A stretch of DNA of 64,000 nt, taken from assembly GCF_042685365.1 (NCBI RefSeq), contig NZ_JBHUMY010000012.1:62001-126000 (forward strand), read 5' to 3'. Shown here piece after piece: positions 17,092-26,152 of this stretch (within the stretch, counting starts at the first letter, position 1; each line of letters opens with the position of its first letter). The notes under the pieces are model-generated. The model saw only the letters and a list, made by a program, of their open reading frames with translations, made no database searches and was not told where the DNA came from. Source of the DNA: Paenibacillus_AP thailandensis. Its GTDB lineage: Bacteria; Bacillota; Bacilli; Paenibacillales; Paenibacillaceae. The translations under genes were made by a program, and so were the position numbers.

Positions 17092-18345
17092 CTATTGTAA
17101 TTTTTGTATGCGGTCCCATTGGCTTACAATGTCGGTTACACGAACGCCGAAGTTTTCGTCGATGACGACCACCTCGCCTTTGGCGATCAGCTTGTTGTTG
17201 ACCAGAATGTCGACCGGTTCTCCGGCAAGCTTGTCCAGCTCGATGATCGACCCCTGCGACAATTCGAGAATTTCCTTAATCTGCTTCTGGGTCCTTCCTA
17301 ATTCTACCGTCACCTTGAGGGGAATGTCGAGAAGCAAATTAAGATTTGTTTGGTCGGCTTGAACGTATGGAGCACGGTTCAAGTCTGCGAATTGCACCGG
17401 TTGGACGTTCACGTTACGAGCCGCAGTATGCCCATAGGTCTGAGGACCCATCTGCGGAACTGGTGCATACGGCACCCCTGCCGAAAGTCCCGGTCCTGCG
17501 GAAGCCGGCATTACAGGTTGTTCAAGGGCATAATACGGCTGTTGCGCCTCCTTCGCGGCCGAAGAGTCGACCGGCTGCTTCTGATGAACGGGCTGATCAA
17601 GCGGAGCGGGTGGAGCCTCAGGCGACTGCCCGGAAGGCGCCGCTTCCTCTTCTTCGGTTCCCATCAATATCGCGACCATCTTTCTGGCGAACGGGACAGG
17701 CAGAAGCTGCATAATCGTGGAGTCTATCAGATCGCCGATCATCAGACGGAACGAGATTTTGATAAACACGTCGTCCGGCGGAAGATGGGATACGCCTTCT
17801 CCTTTGTCCATGTCCAAAATATCGATGCCCGGCGGCGATATATTGACGAACCGGTTAAAGATGGTAGACATGGAGGTCGCAGACGAGCCCATCATTTGAT
17901 TCATCGCTTCCTGTACGGCGCTTATATGTATTTCGTTCAACTCTTCCTCAAGAGCCTTGCCTTCTCCTCCGAGCATCAGATCGGCAATGACCTGAGCGTC
18001 CTTCGTCTTGATGACGAGCGAGTTGATGCCTTGAAAACCGTCGACATACTGCACGCTGACGGCGACATGCGGCTTCGGAAATTCGTCGTTCAAGTTTTCG
18101 CGTTTGACGAGCGTTACCTGCGGCGTCGTAATGTCGACCTTGCAACCCAAAAGAGTGGACAATGCCGTTGCCGCGCTGCCGAACGTAATGTTTCCGATTT
18201 CGCCTAACGCGTCCTGCTCGATCGAAGATAAGTAGCTTTGCAGTTCATCGGCATCGGACGCCGGCTGATTGTCTTCCTCGTCTATCGACGACTGGCGGAG
18301 CAGCGCATCGATTTCTTCTTGCGACAAATAGTCTTTACTCGTCAT
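17092..18345 (-). CDS. fliY: Flagellar switch protein / CheY-P phosphatase FliY
   Basis: 417 residues, ATG 18345 inside the end of fliM (11-base overlap). N-terminal CheY-P-binding peptide LSQEEIDALLRQ, then two CheC-like helices (ALGEIGNITFGSAATALSTLL, about 48-68, and EIHISAVQEAMNQMMGSSATSM, about 136-157). A Gln/Pro-rich linker (about 235-325) leads to a C-terminal FliN/SpoA domain (about 330-410, LLLDIPLKVTVELGRT). FliY replaces FliN in Gram-positive C-rings and dephosphorylates CheY-P at the motor. The full composite structure is present. Confidence 0.96.
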   Translation of the reverse strand: MTSKDYLSQEEIDALLRQSSIDEEDNQPASDADELQSYLSSIEQDALGEIGNITFGSAATALSTLLGCKVDITTPQVTLVKRENLNDEFPKPHVAVSVQYVDGFQGINSLVIKTKDAQVIADLMLGGEGKALEEELNEIHISAVQEAMNQMMGSSATSMSTIFNRFVNISPPGIDILDMDKGEGVSHLPPDDVFIKISFRLMIGDLIDSTIMQLLPVPFARKMVAILMGTEEEEAAPSGQSPEAPPAPLDQPVHQKQPVDSSAAKEAQQPYYALEQPVMPASAGPGLSAGVPYAPVPQMGPQTYGHTAARNVNVQPVQFADLNRAPYVQADQTNLNLLLDIPLKVTVELGRTQKQIKEILELSQGSIIELDKLAGEPVDILVNNKLIAKGEVVVIDENFGVRVTDIVSQWDRIQKLQ

Positions 18346-19336
18346 TATCCTCTTCCACTCCTTCGCTGACTATTTCGTCCACCTGCACGGCGAGACGGTC
18401 TCTCACGCTGCCCGGACTGCCGATAAATTTCAGCTTGTCGCCGACTTTGATGCGAAGCCCTTCGTTAACTGGTTTCGCAAGCGAGATGACGTCTCCGACA
18501 TTCAGACTAAGAAACTCTTGAATCGTAATCGCCGACTCGCCGAGCTCCGCAATAATAGGCAGCTTTGCTTTGCTGAGGCGGTGTTCCAGCATTTCCACTT
18601 CTTCCGGAACGCGGGCTTTCTTCTGCGACACGAACCAATGATGGGCCGAAAGCTTCGGCATGATCGGCTCCAGAACGACATGCGGAATACATAGGTTGAT
18701 CATTCCGGACGTATCGCCGATTTTGGTGCTGAGCGATATGAGGGCGATCGTTTCGTTCGGGGAGACGATTTGCATAAATTGCGGATTCGTCTCCAACGCT
18801 TCGAGCCGCGGCGAAATGTCGAGGATCGTTTTCCATGCGTCCTGCAAGCTTTCAAACGTCCCTCTAAAAATTCGTTCTATGACAATCGTTTCGATTTCGG
18901 TCAAATTTTGAATCTTGGACGGCGCCGTTCCCGGTCCTCCAAGCAGACGGTCCAGCATTGCAAAGGCTACGTTCGGGTTAACCTCCAGCACCATTCTTCC
19001 TTTTAACGGCTCCGCTTCGAAAATGTTCAATATCGTCATTTTCGGAATTGAACGGATAAATTCATCATAAGGCAGCTGTTCCACCTGCACGACATTGATT
19101 TGAACGAAAGTACGAAGCTGCGCGGAGAAGTAGGTTGTCAAATATCGCGCGAAATTCTCGTGTATGCGCGTTAAGCTGCGGATATGGTCTTTCGAGAATC
19201 GAACGGCGCGCTTGAAATCGTACACTCTGATTTTGCGGGTGTTTTCTTCTTTTTTAAGTTCCTCCGCATCCATTTCGCCCGAAGACAAAGCGGCAAGCAG
19301 CGCGTCAATCTCGTTCTGCGACAATACATCAACCAA
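18335..19336 (-). CDS. fliM: Flagellar motor switch protein FliM
   Basis: 333 residues. The TTG at 19336 is preferred: AAGGGGG lies 9 bases upstream and the product then begins with the family's conserved VDVLSQNEIDALLAAL CheY-P-binding peptide. A GTG at 19345 abuts the ribosome site. The middle CheC-like domain (about 45-230) lacks phosphatase residues and contacts FliG; the C-terminal SpoA domain (about 245-330) joins FliY in the ring. It follows fliL and flbD as in B. subtilis. Confidence 0.95.
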   Translation of the reverse strand: MVDVLSQNEIDALLAALSSGEMDAEELKKEENTRKIRVYDFKRAVRFSKDHIRSLTRIHENFARYLTTYFSAQLRTFVQINVVQVEQLPYDEFIRSIPKMTILNIFEAEPLKGRMVLEVNPNVAFAMLDRLLGGPGTAPSKIQNLTEIETIVIERIFRGTFESLQDAWKTILDISPRLEALETNPQFMQIVSPNETIALISLSTKIGDTSGMINLCIPHVVLEPIMPKLSAHHWFVSQKKARVPEEVEMLEHRLSKAKLPIIAELGESAITIQEFLSLNVGDVISLAKPVNEGLRIKVGDKLKFIGSPGSVRDRLAVQVDEIVSEGVEEDNDE

Positions 19337-19377
19337 CTCTCTCACCCCCTTCTTGGCATGTCGGCATTATTTGAGGC

Positions 19378-19839
19378 TCAAATTTCCGAAATCAGGATTT
19401 TGGTAATTTCCACTTTAATCAGCTTGCCTTCCGGAAGAACGGGATTGATCAGAGACAGCAGCTTGGCTTCAAGCGCGTCTTCGCCTTGCGAGCCTTTCAG
19501 ATCGTCTTCCGTCATATCCGCGACCGCCCGGTTAATGACCGGCTTCACTTCGATTTCCAGAAGCTTGTCGAACTCTTCCTTCGTTTTCTTGCTGTCGAGC
19601 TGGAACGCAAGGTCAAGCTGTACGACGTATTCCGGATTTTTCAAATTGCGCATGAAATCTTTAAGCTCCGAGCTGACGGCTACAAGCTGATCCGCGCTCA
19701 GCTTCTGAACCTCCACTTGCTCGGATTCTTTGCCGTCTTCCGGTTTCTCGGTAATCACGTTGAACAAAATGACGGATACGACCGCGATTAAGGAAACGGC
19801 AAGCAAAATCGTAATCATCCATGGCAGCATTTTTTTCAT
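19378..19839 (-). CDS. fliL: Flagellar basal body-associated protein FliL
   Basis: 153 residues; ATG 19839 shares an ATGA junction with flbD and has GGAGG in the last codons of that gene. One N-terminal transmembrane helix (about 4-28), then a stomatin-like periplasmic domain ending with the typical LLSLINPVLPEGKLIKVEITKILI C-terminus. FliL surrounds stator units and supports torque. Length is normal for Bacillales. Confidence 0.93.
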   Translation of the reverse strand: MKKMLPWMITILLAVSLIAVVSVILFNVITEKPEDGKESEQVEVQKLSADQLVAVSSELKDFMRNLKNPEYVVQLDLAFQLDSKKTKEEFDKLLEIEVKPVINRAVADMTEDDLKGSQGEDALEAKLLSLINPVLPEGKLIKVEITKILISEI

Positions 19840-20066
19840 TCTGAGTCCTCCGTTTGTTCGGTCTTCAAGGCCGCCGCCGGGACAACGCCGATCGCTCTCA
19901 AATAACTTTGCACTAACCCACTTAGCTGCTCCGTCGTTTCTTTTACGATTAATTTTTTGCCCGTCGTAAGCGTGATGACCGTATCGGGCGTTTCTTCGGC
20001 CGTCTCGATCAACAGCGCGTTAATCATAAGCTGCGTCCCGTTCAGACGTGTGACCTTTATCATCAT
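19836..20066 (-). CDS. swrD: FlbD/SwrD-type flagellar protein
   Basis: 76 residues; starts ATGATG at 20066/20063 after GGGGGG. The family pattern is clear: VTRLNGTQLMINALLIETAEETPDTVITLTTGKKLIVKE. SwrD (formerly YlzI) of B. subtilis increases stator torque and is required for swarming. It sits between the hook gene and fliL exactly as in Bacillus, and its stop is coupled to fliL. The protein has no membrane segment and is presumably cytoplasmic. Confidence 0.9.
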   Translation of the reverse strand: MMIKVTRLNGTQLMINALLIETAEETPDTVITLTTGKKLIVKETTEQLSGLVQSYLRAIGVVPAAALKTEQTEDSE

Positions 20067-20133
20067 TTACCCCCCAATACCGGGGGAGGCGTTATCAAGC
20101 CGCGCCTCCCCTCAGTTATCCGCTAACCGCCGG

Positions 20134-20955
20134 TTAGCGCTTCAGGTTTACGACTTCTTCGAGAATGCTGTCGGATGTCGTAATGATCCGCGAGTTCGCC
20201 TGGAAGCCGCGCTGCGCGACGATCATTTCCGTAAATTCGTCGGTCAGCTCGACGTTGGACATTTCCAGCTGGCCCGCGATGACGACGCCGGTTCCGGCTT
20301 CTTCGTCGCCCGGGAAGGTAAGCAGATCTTCGATCGTTTCTGCGATGTCGGCGTTTCCGGTCAGGCGGTATTTGCTGCCGCCGACCTTCTCAAGGCCGCT
20401 CGGATTCGCCACTCTCGCAACGCCGATCTGCGTCAATGCTTCCGTGCCGTCCGCCGTCGTGACCATCACGGAGCCGTCTTGGGAAATGGAGAAGGACGTC
20501 GTTTCTTCAGGCAGCGTAATGATATCTCCGCCTGCATCCAATACAAAATAACCGTCCTGCGTAACAAGCTGGTTGTTCGCATCCACCATAAAGCTGCCGT
20601 TGCGGGTCAGGAGCATTTCGCTTTCACCCGGCGTAGCCTGTACGACAAAAAATCCGTCGCCGTCGATTCGAAGATCCGTTCCGACGTTGGTCGTCTGAGC
20701 GCTTCCGCTCGTATGAATCGTCTGAATGGCCGATACGGACACGCCGAGGCCGACCTGCTTCGGATTGACGCCGGCCTGCTCCCCTTCGGCAGGAGTGGTC
20801 GCTCCGTTGACCGTCTGGCTCAAAATATCGGAGAACAGGATACGGCTCGACTTGAAGCCGATCGTATTGACGTTCGCAATGTTGTTGCCGATAACGTCAA
20901 GCTTCGTTTGAAACCCTTTCATGCCGGACACGCCGGAATACATCGATCTGATCAA
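20134..20955 (-). CDS. flgE: Flagellar hook protein FlgE (FlgG-like)
   Basis: 273 residues. The frame is open from ATG 20964, but GAAGGG directly abuts that codon; a TTG at 20955 has 9-base spacing and gives the expected start MIRSMYSGVSGMKGFQTKLD. The N-terminal flagellar rod motif TKLDVIGNNIANVNTIGFKSSR (about 15-36), the FlgE/F/G core (DLRIDGDGFFVV, about 95-106) and the C-terminal VELTDEFTEMIVAQRGFQANSRII motif are present. Short hook proteins of about 265 residues at this position are typical for Bacillales and are often annotated flgG. It polymerises into the hook under FlgD capping. Confidence 0.9.
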   Translation of the reverse strand: MIRSMYSGVSGMKGFQTKLDVIGNNIANVNTIGFKSSRILFSDILSQTVNGATTPAEGEQAGVNPKQVGLGVSVSAIQTIHTSGSAQTTNVGTDLRIDGDGFFVVQATPGESEMLLTRNGSFMVDANNQLVTQDGYFVLDAGGDIITLPEETTSFSISQDGSVMVTTADGTEALTQIGVARVANPSGLEKVGGSKYRLTGNADIAETIEDLLTFPGDEEAGTGVVIAGQLEMSNVELTDEFTEMIVAQRGFQANSRIITTSDSILEEVVNLKR

Positions 20956-21021
20956 ATCTATCATCCCTTCTCTTATAATCGGTTATAGGCTGCTTCTGTC
21001 GATCCGCAGCCGAAGGCTTCC

Positions 21022-21423
21022 TTATGAGGTCCGGCCTTCCTTGACGATGACGGCGCTGTCGATTTGGGTAAAGACGTTGTTGGCCAGCTGGCTGCCGTCC
21101 ATTGCCGTTACGACCGTGCGGCTCGGCACATTGACGATCATCGCGATGTCCCGGTATACGATCAGCGAGTTGACCGCTCCCTTCTGCTTCGCCTCTTCGA
21201 CCGCATGGCTGATCTTCATGATCGAATCCGCCGGCAGCTCGATGCCGCGCTGGCGCATTCGCGTTTCTGCGTGATGGCTGAACTTAAGCGAGCTGGAATC
21301 AAGCCACTCTTTGAACGTCGGACCTTGAGAAGCGGCCTCGGCGTCCCGATGGACGGTTTTTCCTTTGACCGGCGGTACGGCATTCGCGGGATAAAATTGA
21401 CCGATCCTTATCGAATCGCTCAT
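21022..21423 (-). CDS. TIGR02530-type flagellar operon protein
   Basis: 133 residues; ATG 21423 overlaps the flgD stop (ATGA). The central conserved block LKFSHHAETRMRQRGIELPADSIMKISHAVEEAKQKGAVNSLIVY (about 46-90) is the TIGR02530 signature, a family found only next to flgD/flgE in Gram-positive flagellar operons. Its biochemical role is not established to my knowledge. The compact domain with conserved His/Arg and a beta-rich C-terminal half (VYRDIAMIVNVPSRTVVTAMDG) suggests a small folded cytoplasmic protein. Coupled translation with FlgD suggests a part in hook assembly. Confidence 0.85.
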   Translation of the reverse strand: MSDSIRIGQFYPANAVPPVKGKTVHRDAEAASQGPTFKEWLDSSSLKFSHHAETRMRQRGIELPADSIMKISHAVEEAKQKGAVNSLIVYRDIAMIVNVPSRTVVTAMDGSQLANNVFTQIDSAVIVKEGRTS

Positions 21424-21953
21424 GCTTCCTCAGTCCCTTCCGTCTCGTCAACCGAACCGGAAGCTTCTTCTTCGGAGCCCGCTCCCTCTTCCGTATCGCC
21501 TGTTTCTTCCGTTCCTTCGGCGGCCGTATCCGTCACGCCCAGAATGACGTCAAGCAAAATATGCGTATCGCCGACCTTGGCGTAAAGACCGTCGTCGCCG
21601 GCATAAATGGCGTCCACGACGCCGCTTTTGTTCACGACTTCGCCCTCTTCGTCGAGCTCGGCCCATTCGATCGTCTTGCCGATCAACGTGGATGCGGAGC
21701 CTAGGTTCATCGACATCGCGTCGAGCTTGTCCGATATGTTCATCAGCTGCTCGACCGACGTAAATTGCGTCAGCTGCGCGATATATTCCGTATTGTCCAT
21801 CGGATTCATCGGATCCTGGTTTTTAAGCTGTTCGACGAGAAGCTGGAGAAAAGCCTCTTTGCCCAGCGTCGTATTGCTTGAAACCGAGGATGACGAAGAT
21901 GCGGATGAAGTTGCCGTGGAACTATAATTGGACGTTACTTGGTTCACTGCCAC
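21420..21953 (-). CDS. flgD: Flagellar hook capping protein FlgD
   Basis: 177 residues, GTG 21953 with GGGGGTGA upstream. The conserved N-terminal block FLQLLVEQLKNQDPMNPMDNTEYIAQLTQFTSVEQLMNI (about 35-75) identifies FlgD, which caps the growing hook. A short beta domain follows (about 85-138). The last 38 or so residues are an unusual acidic low-complexity tail of Glu, Gly, Thr and Ser (for example TEETGDTEEGAGSEEEASG), not part of the family core. Located between fliK and the TIGR02530 gene. Confidence 0.92.
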   Translation of the reverse strand: MAVNQVTSNYSSTATSSASSSSSVSSNTTLGKEAFLQLLVEQLKNQDPMNPMDNTEYIAQLTQFTSVEQLMNISDKLDAMSMNLGSASTLIGKTIEWAELDEEGEVVNKSGVVDAIYAGDDGLYAKVGDTHILLDVILGVTDTAAEGTEETGDTEEGAGSEEEASGSVDETEGTEEA

Positions 21954-22017
21954 GCTTATTCACCCCCGTCCCGCTTGCGTGTAAGCTAATGGATCGCCCA
22001 TTTACCGACTGCTCCGT

Positions 22018-23352
22018 TTACGCAGTAGCGTTGATCGCCCGGCCATAGCCTAAATGACGGATCGCTTCCTGCTCGGCCAGCTCCTCCTCGAAATCGGACT
22101 CTACCGCTTCGGAACGGTCCCCGGCAGAAGCTTCATAGAAAGATTGGTCCCGGCTTCCGCGTTCGCCGTTGCTATCCGATAAATAAGAAGCGGGCTCTCC
22201 TTGCCATACCTCCAGCCTGTCGACGGTCAATCCTTGCGATTGAAGCGCCGCCTTCAGCTGGGACATCTGGTTGTCGAGCATATCCTTGGCCGCTGCCGAT
22301 TCGGCATGGAAAACGGCCGTCAATTGCCCGTTCTGAACCGTAATTTGCAGGTCAAGCTTGCCCAGATGCTCGGGCGTCAATTGAAGCTTCGCTTCCATCA
22401 CGCCGTTCGCCGAGGTCAAGTCGAATTTCTGAACCATAAACTCCGACATCGAGTGCGCGAATTGACTTGCGCTTACCGTGCCGGTCACCGGACTGCCTGC
22501 AACAGGCGCCGCCGCTTGCCGCCCGGCATTCGCGAAGGCCGCAGGCGCTTGAATAGGCGCGGTCCCGGCATCGCCCGCTTGTTCCTCAACCGGTTCGCCG
22601 GCCGTCGCTTGCTGTTCCGCAGCGGTCTTGAGCACGGATAAATTGCTCGTTTGCAACGTAAGCCGCTGAAGATAGGAAGCCGTCTGAGGGGAAGCGACCG
22701 TCTGCGCGTCTCCTCCTGCCACAAGCGGTTCTGCAACTTGGCCGGATAGCGCCTGCTCCTCAAGTGCGGCATCTCCGTTCAGCAGCGATTGCATCGCCTG
22801 AAGCTGTTTGAGAATCAGCTCGTTCGGATGCAGCGCTCCGACCTGCTTCATACCGCCTTGCAGGATGATGCTTTGCAGCTCGAGCAGCGACTCTTGCAGC
22901 GAACCTTTCAGCTCCAGGAGCGACTCTTGCGAATTGCGGCCGATGCCGTCTACGGCAACCGCCGGCATGATAGGCTCTCCGCCGAACAGCGCCAGCAAAG
23001 CGTTCATTTGATCCAGCGCTTCCAGAAGCTCGTCTTCCGGCTCGGCTTTGGCATCGGCAGCGTCGTCCTCTTCGCCGGGTTGCTCCAAGCCGTTCAGCAA
23101 TGCTTCAATCGCGTCAAGCAAGCTTTCGGCAGTCGGGATGTCTCCCCCTTCGGGCAACACGTTATCCGCGATGGCCGCAATCGGCTTCTCCGCAGCCGTT
23201 TTGCCGCTTTCCCCGCCGGAAGGAGTCGTCTGTCCGATCTGCTCCACCAGCTGCTGGAAACCGCCGGCTCCGCCGCTTTGAGCCTGCTGCGTCTGAACGT
23301 TTCGTGCGGCAGGCGAGGAAGATGGCGTCATCTGCGAAATGTTGATCGTCAT
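22018..23352 (-). CDS. fliK: Flagellar hook-length control protein FliK
   Basis: 444 residues, ATG 23352 with AGGAGG 12 bases upstream. The long N-terminal half is Ala/Gln/Glu-rich and poorly conserved, as expected for the ruler segment. The C-terminal Flg_hook domain (about 315-395) has MEAKLQLTPEHLGKLDLQITVQNGQLTAVFHAESAAAKDML, which contacts FlhB to switch export specificity. The end is an acidic tail. It is secreted through the export apparatus. A FliK-like C-terminal domain also occurs in YlqG at 43985-45805. Confidence 0.9.
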   Translation of the reverse strand: MTINISQMTPSSSPAARNVQTQQAQSGGAGGFQQLVEQIGQTTPSGGESGKTAAEKPIAAIADNVLPEGGDIPTAESLLDAIEALLNGLEQPGEEDDAADAKAEPEDELLEALDQMNALLALFGGEPIMPAVAVDGIGRNSQESLLELKGSLQESLLELQSIILQGGMKQVGALHPNELILKQLQAMQSLLNGDAALEEQALSGQVAEPLVAGGDAQTVASPQTASYLQRLTLQTSNLSVLKTAAEQQATAGEPVEEQAGDAGTAPIQAPAAFANAGRQAAAPVAGSPVTGTVSASQFAHSMSEFMVQKFDLTSANGVMEAKLQLTPEHLGKLDLQITVQNGQLTAVFHAESAAAKDMLDNQMSQLKAALQSQGLTVDRLEVWQGEPASYLSDSNGERGSRDQSFYEASAGDRSEAVESDFEEELAEQEAIRHLGYGRAINATA

Positions 23353-23389
23353 GTCGATATTTCACCTCCTTCCCGTCGTCACCCTGTTC

Positions 23390-24328
23390 CTACTTGCCCG
23401 ACATTAATTTCGCCGTCAAGTCGGCCGCCACTTGCTCGTTCTCACCCGCCATCTCGGCCAGCAGGGCGGAACGCGTCGTGTCGTCCACCGCCTTCAATAT
23501 CCGGAGCACTTTGCTTGGACTTACGCCCGCAAGACTTACCAGAAGCTTGCCGGCGCTGGCGGCATCCATCGCAGCAAACGTCTCGCCTAGCTGCTCGTCG
23601 GCCAAAGTGGAAGGCGTCGAGGAGGACGAGGATGGCGTCTTCGCAACGCTTCCCGCTGCGCTGGCTTCCGCCTCGGCCTTCTTCAATTCCTCTTGCAGAG
23701 CACTGATATCGAGGTCCTTGGAGGTTACGGCGTTTTTCAGCTGCATCGTCACTTCCGCAGCCGTTTCGGGCGTCATTTTCTCCAGAATCTTGGCCCTGCT
23801 GTTCGGAGCCATCGAGCCTAACACGAAAGCCATCTCTTCCACCGACATCGTTTCCAGAATCGGAGCCGCTTTGCTCGGAGACATCTTGGCATATACGTTC
23901 GCCAGCTCTTTCACGTTCGCTTCGTATTCTTCGTCGACCGCCGTTTCGGCCGTCAGCTTGAGCTGATCGTTCTCGGCCTTCAGATCGGCAAGCTCTTTAT
24001 CCTGCTCCGTTTTTGCTTCCAGCGCCTCCGCCAGCTCCTCATCCTTCGCGGCCAGTTCGGCTTCCAGCTTCTCGATCTGCTGCACCAGATTGGCCGAACG
24101 CAGTTCCTCGTCGGAAGTTCCTTCGGCTCCGAGCGTCTGCGCGTCCGGCAGCACATCCTTCAGCAGCGGGATGGAATTGCCGATATCAAGCGCCTTGTTG
24201 CGCAGGTCGAAATTAAATAGAGTCAGAAGAACTCCCAGCAGCACAAGCGTAAACAGAATTGGCGTCACGAAAAACATGATCCGCTCAAACGCGCTGTAGC
24301 CTTGCTTCTCGTTCTCTAGATCCGTCAA
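23390..24328 (-). CDS. MotE/YlxF-family flagellar protein with duplicated C-terminal domain
   Basis: 312 residues, TTG 24328 with AAGGAG 9 bases upstream. One transmembrane helix (about 18-42, FFVTPILFTLVLLGVLLTLFNF), an extracytoplasmic Glu/Lys coiled coil (about 80-140), then a helical MgtE-N-like domain (about 147-205, YAKMSPSKAAPILETMSVEE). After an Ala/Ser linker a second, diverged copy follows (about 248-310, FAAMDAASAGKLLVSLAGVS). MotE chaperones the stator protein MotB at the membrane; the Bacillus counterpart YlxF lies at the same place between fliJ and fliK. The doubled domain makes it about 100 residues longer than YlxF. Confidence 0.85.
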   Translation of the reverse strand: MTDLENEKQGYSAFERIMFFVTPILFTLVLLGVLLTLFNFDLRNKALDIGNSIPLLKDVLPDAQTLGAEGTSDEELRSANLVQQIEKLEAELAAKDEELAEALEAKTEQDKELADLKAENDQLKLTAETAVDEEYEANVKELANVYAKMSPSKAAPILETMSVEEMAFVLGSMAPNSRAKILEKMTPETAAEVTMQLKNAVTSKDLDISALQEELKKAEAEASAAGSVAKTPSSSSSTPSTLADEQLGETFAAMDAASAGKLLVSLAGVSPSKVLRILKAVDDTTRSALLAEMAGENEQVAADLTAKLMSGK

Positions 24329-24364
24329 TGTCCTTCACTCCTTCTTGCCAGCCAACCCCTGTCG

Positions 24365-24811
24365 TCAACGAGCAGAAGCGACGTATCGAACGGTGGCAAA
24401 CTCATCCAGCTCATTCTGCTCTTTTAGCTGCATTTCATAACGAAACCGCTCCTCGGCGCGGTTTCTCGCGTTCAGCCATACCTTCTCTTCCTTGACGGTA
24501 TCGGACAACCGCGATCTCCGCAGATCAACCGATTTTTGCGCCCGGACGACGTCGTTTTGCTTCCGGCGAATCGTTTGATCGAGACTGTCGAGATAATGCT
24601 GGATCAGCTGCAATTCCGCCAGCGGAACGCCTTCCTGCGAGCATTCCCCGAGTTTCCGTTCCCAGCGTCCGCGCTCCTCGCGAAGCCGGCTTAACGACGA
24701 CTCTTCTTCCTTCAAGGCCCCGATCGCGGAAGACAACAGCCATTCCGCTTGCGTTTTTTCGCTGGTCTTTAAATCTACGATTTTTTGAAAGGAATACCGG
24801 AATGCCGTCAT
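24365..24811 (-). CDS. fliJ: Flagellar export chaperone FliJ
   Basis: 148 residues from ATG 24811, 9 bases after AGGAG; the ATG at 24820 overlaps the fliI stop but touches the ribosome site. The protein is nearly all coiled coil, beginning with the FliJ signature FRYSFQKIVDLKTSEK. FliJ inserts into the FliI hexamer like the gamma subunit of F1-ATPase and links it to FlhA. Length is usual (about 145-150). Confidence 0.92.
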   Translation of the reverse strand: MTAFRYSFQKIVDLKTSEKTQAEWLLSSAIGALKEEESSLSRLREERGRWERKLGECSQEGVPLAELQLIQHYLDSLDQTIRRKQNDVVRAQKSVDLRRSRLSDTVKEEKVWLNARNRAEERFRYEMQLKEQNELDEFATVRYVASAR

Positions 24812-24816
24812 CGCCG

Positions 24817-26142
24817 TCATCTCCTGTAGAAATCAATGATTAGCTGCTCCTGAGCTTCTTGCAGGCTTGTTTTTTCGTTCGTTTTTTGTTTGATATAGCT
24901 TTGAATCCGGTCGATATGTTCGATCGCTTTGTCAATTTCTTTATTGGAACCGTGCTGATATGCCCCTATATTGATGAGATCCTCCGAATCTCTATAAAGA
25001 GAAAGAAGTCTCTTCAGCTCGCTCGCCGCGTCGGACTGCTCTTCCGTCACGATTTCCTTCATGACCCGGCTGACGGACGACAGCACGTCGATGGCGGGAT
25101 ATTGTCCTTTGTTGGCGAGCTGCCGGCTTAATACGATATGCCCGTCCAATATGCCGCGAACGGCGTCGGCGATCGGCTCGTTCATATCGTCGCCGTCGAC
25201 CAGCACCGTATAAAAAGCGGTTATCGAGCCCTGCCCGCCGGTACCCGCCCGTTCGAGCAGCTTCGGCAAATTCGCAAACACGGAAGGCGTGTATCCGCGT
25301 GTTGCCGGCGGCTCCCCGATGGCAAGGCCGACCTCGCGAAGCGCCATGGCGTAACGGGTAACGGAATCCATCATCAACATGACGTTTAAGCCGCGATCCC
25401 GAAAATATTCCGCAATGGTCGTAGCGATAAGCGCGCCTTTCATCCGAATGAGCGCCGGCTGATCCGAGGTTGCGACGACGACGACCGAGCGGGCAAGTCC
25501 TTCGGGCCCTAGGTCCTTCTCGATAAACTCGAGAACCTCGCGTCCCCGTTCGCCGATTAAAGCGATCACGTTGACGTCGGCCGTCGTGTTTCGGGCGATC
25601 ATGCCCAGCAGCGTGCTTTTGCCCACTCCCGAACCGGCGAAAATACCGACGCGTTGACCTTGTCCGACGGTCAAAAGTCCGTCGATCGCGCGGACGCCGA
25701 TGCCGAGCGGCTCCTTGACGCGCGGCCTGAGCAGCGGATTGCCGGGCTCGTTATTCGTGGAATAACGGGGCATTCGGGCCGGAAGGAAAGATCCGTCCAG
25801 CGGTTCGCCGAGCCCGTTCAGCACCTTGCCCAGCAGCTCGGAGCCGACCTGGACCGTAAGCGGCTTGCCCGTGCCGACGACGTCGCACCCGGGACTGATG
25901 GAATGCAGATCGCCAAGCGGCATCAGCAGCACTTTGTTGTCGCGAAAGCCGACGACTTCCGCCTTAATCGGCTTTGCCCCTTTATTCGGATAAATGAGGC
26001 ACACTTCGCCGATGCTGGCATCCGGGCCTTCGGACTCGACCGTCAAGCCGATCACTTGCGTCACTTTGCCGTTGACCCGAATCGGATCGATGCGGCTGAG
26101 CTGTTCCAAATATTTCGAAACGTCCGGAATTTGCACGTTCAT
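24817..26142 (-). CDS. fliI: Flagellar export ATPase FliI
   Basis: 441 residues; ATG 26142 lies inside the end of fliH with GAGGG upstream. F1-beta-like ATPase: Walker A GIFAGSGVGKSTLLGMIAR (about 165-183), EFIEKDLG, Walker B region LNVMLMMDSVTRYAMALREV, and ATRGYTPSVFANLPKLLERAG. It energises loading and unfolding of export substrates with FliH and FliJ, encoded on either side. Full family length. Confidence 0.96.
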   Translation of the reverse strand: MNVQIPDVSKYLEQLSRIDPIRVNGKVTQVIGLTVESEGPDASIGEVCLIYPNKGAKPIKAEVVGFRDNKVLLMPLGDLHSISPGCDVVGTGKPLTVQVGSELLGKVLNGLGEPLDGSFLPARMPRYSTNNEPGNPLLRPRVKEPLGIGVRAIDGLLTVGQGQRVGIFAGSGVGKSTLLGMIARNTTADVNVIALIGERGREVLEFIEKDLGPEGLARSVVVVATSDQPALIRMKGALIATTIAEYFRDRGLNVMLMMDSVTRYAMALREVGLAIGEPPATRGYTPSVFANLPKLLERAGTGGQGSITAFYTVLVDGDDMNEPIADAVRGILDGHIVLSRQLANKGQYPAIDVLSSVSRVMKEIVTEEQSDAASELKRLLSLYRDSEDLINIGAYQHGSNKEIDKAIEHIDRIQSYIKQKTNEKTSLQEAQEQLIIDFYRR

Positions 26143-26152
26143 CTGTCCGCCC

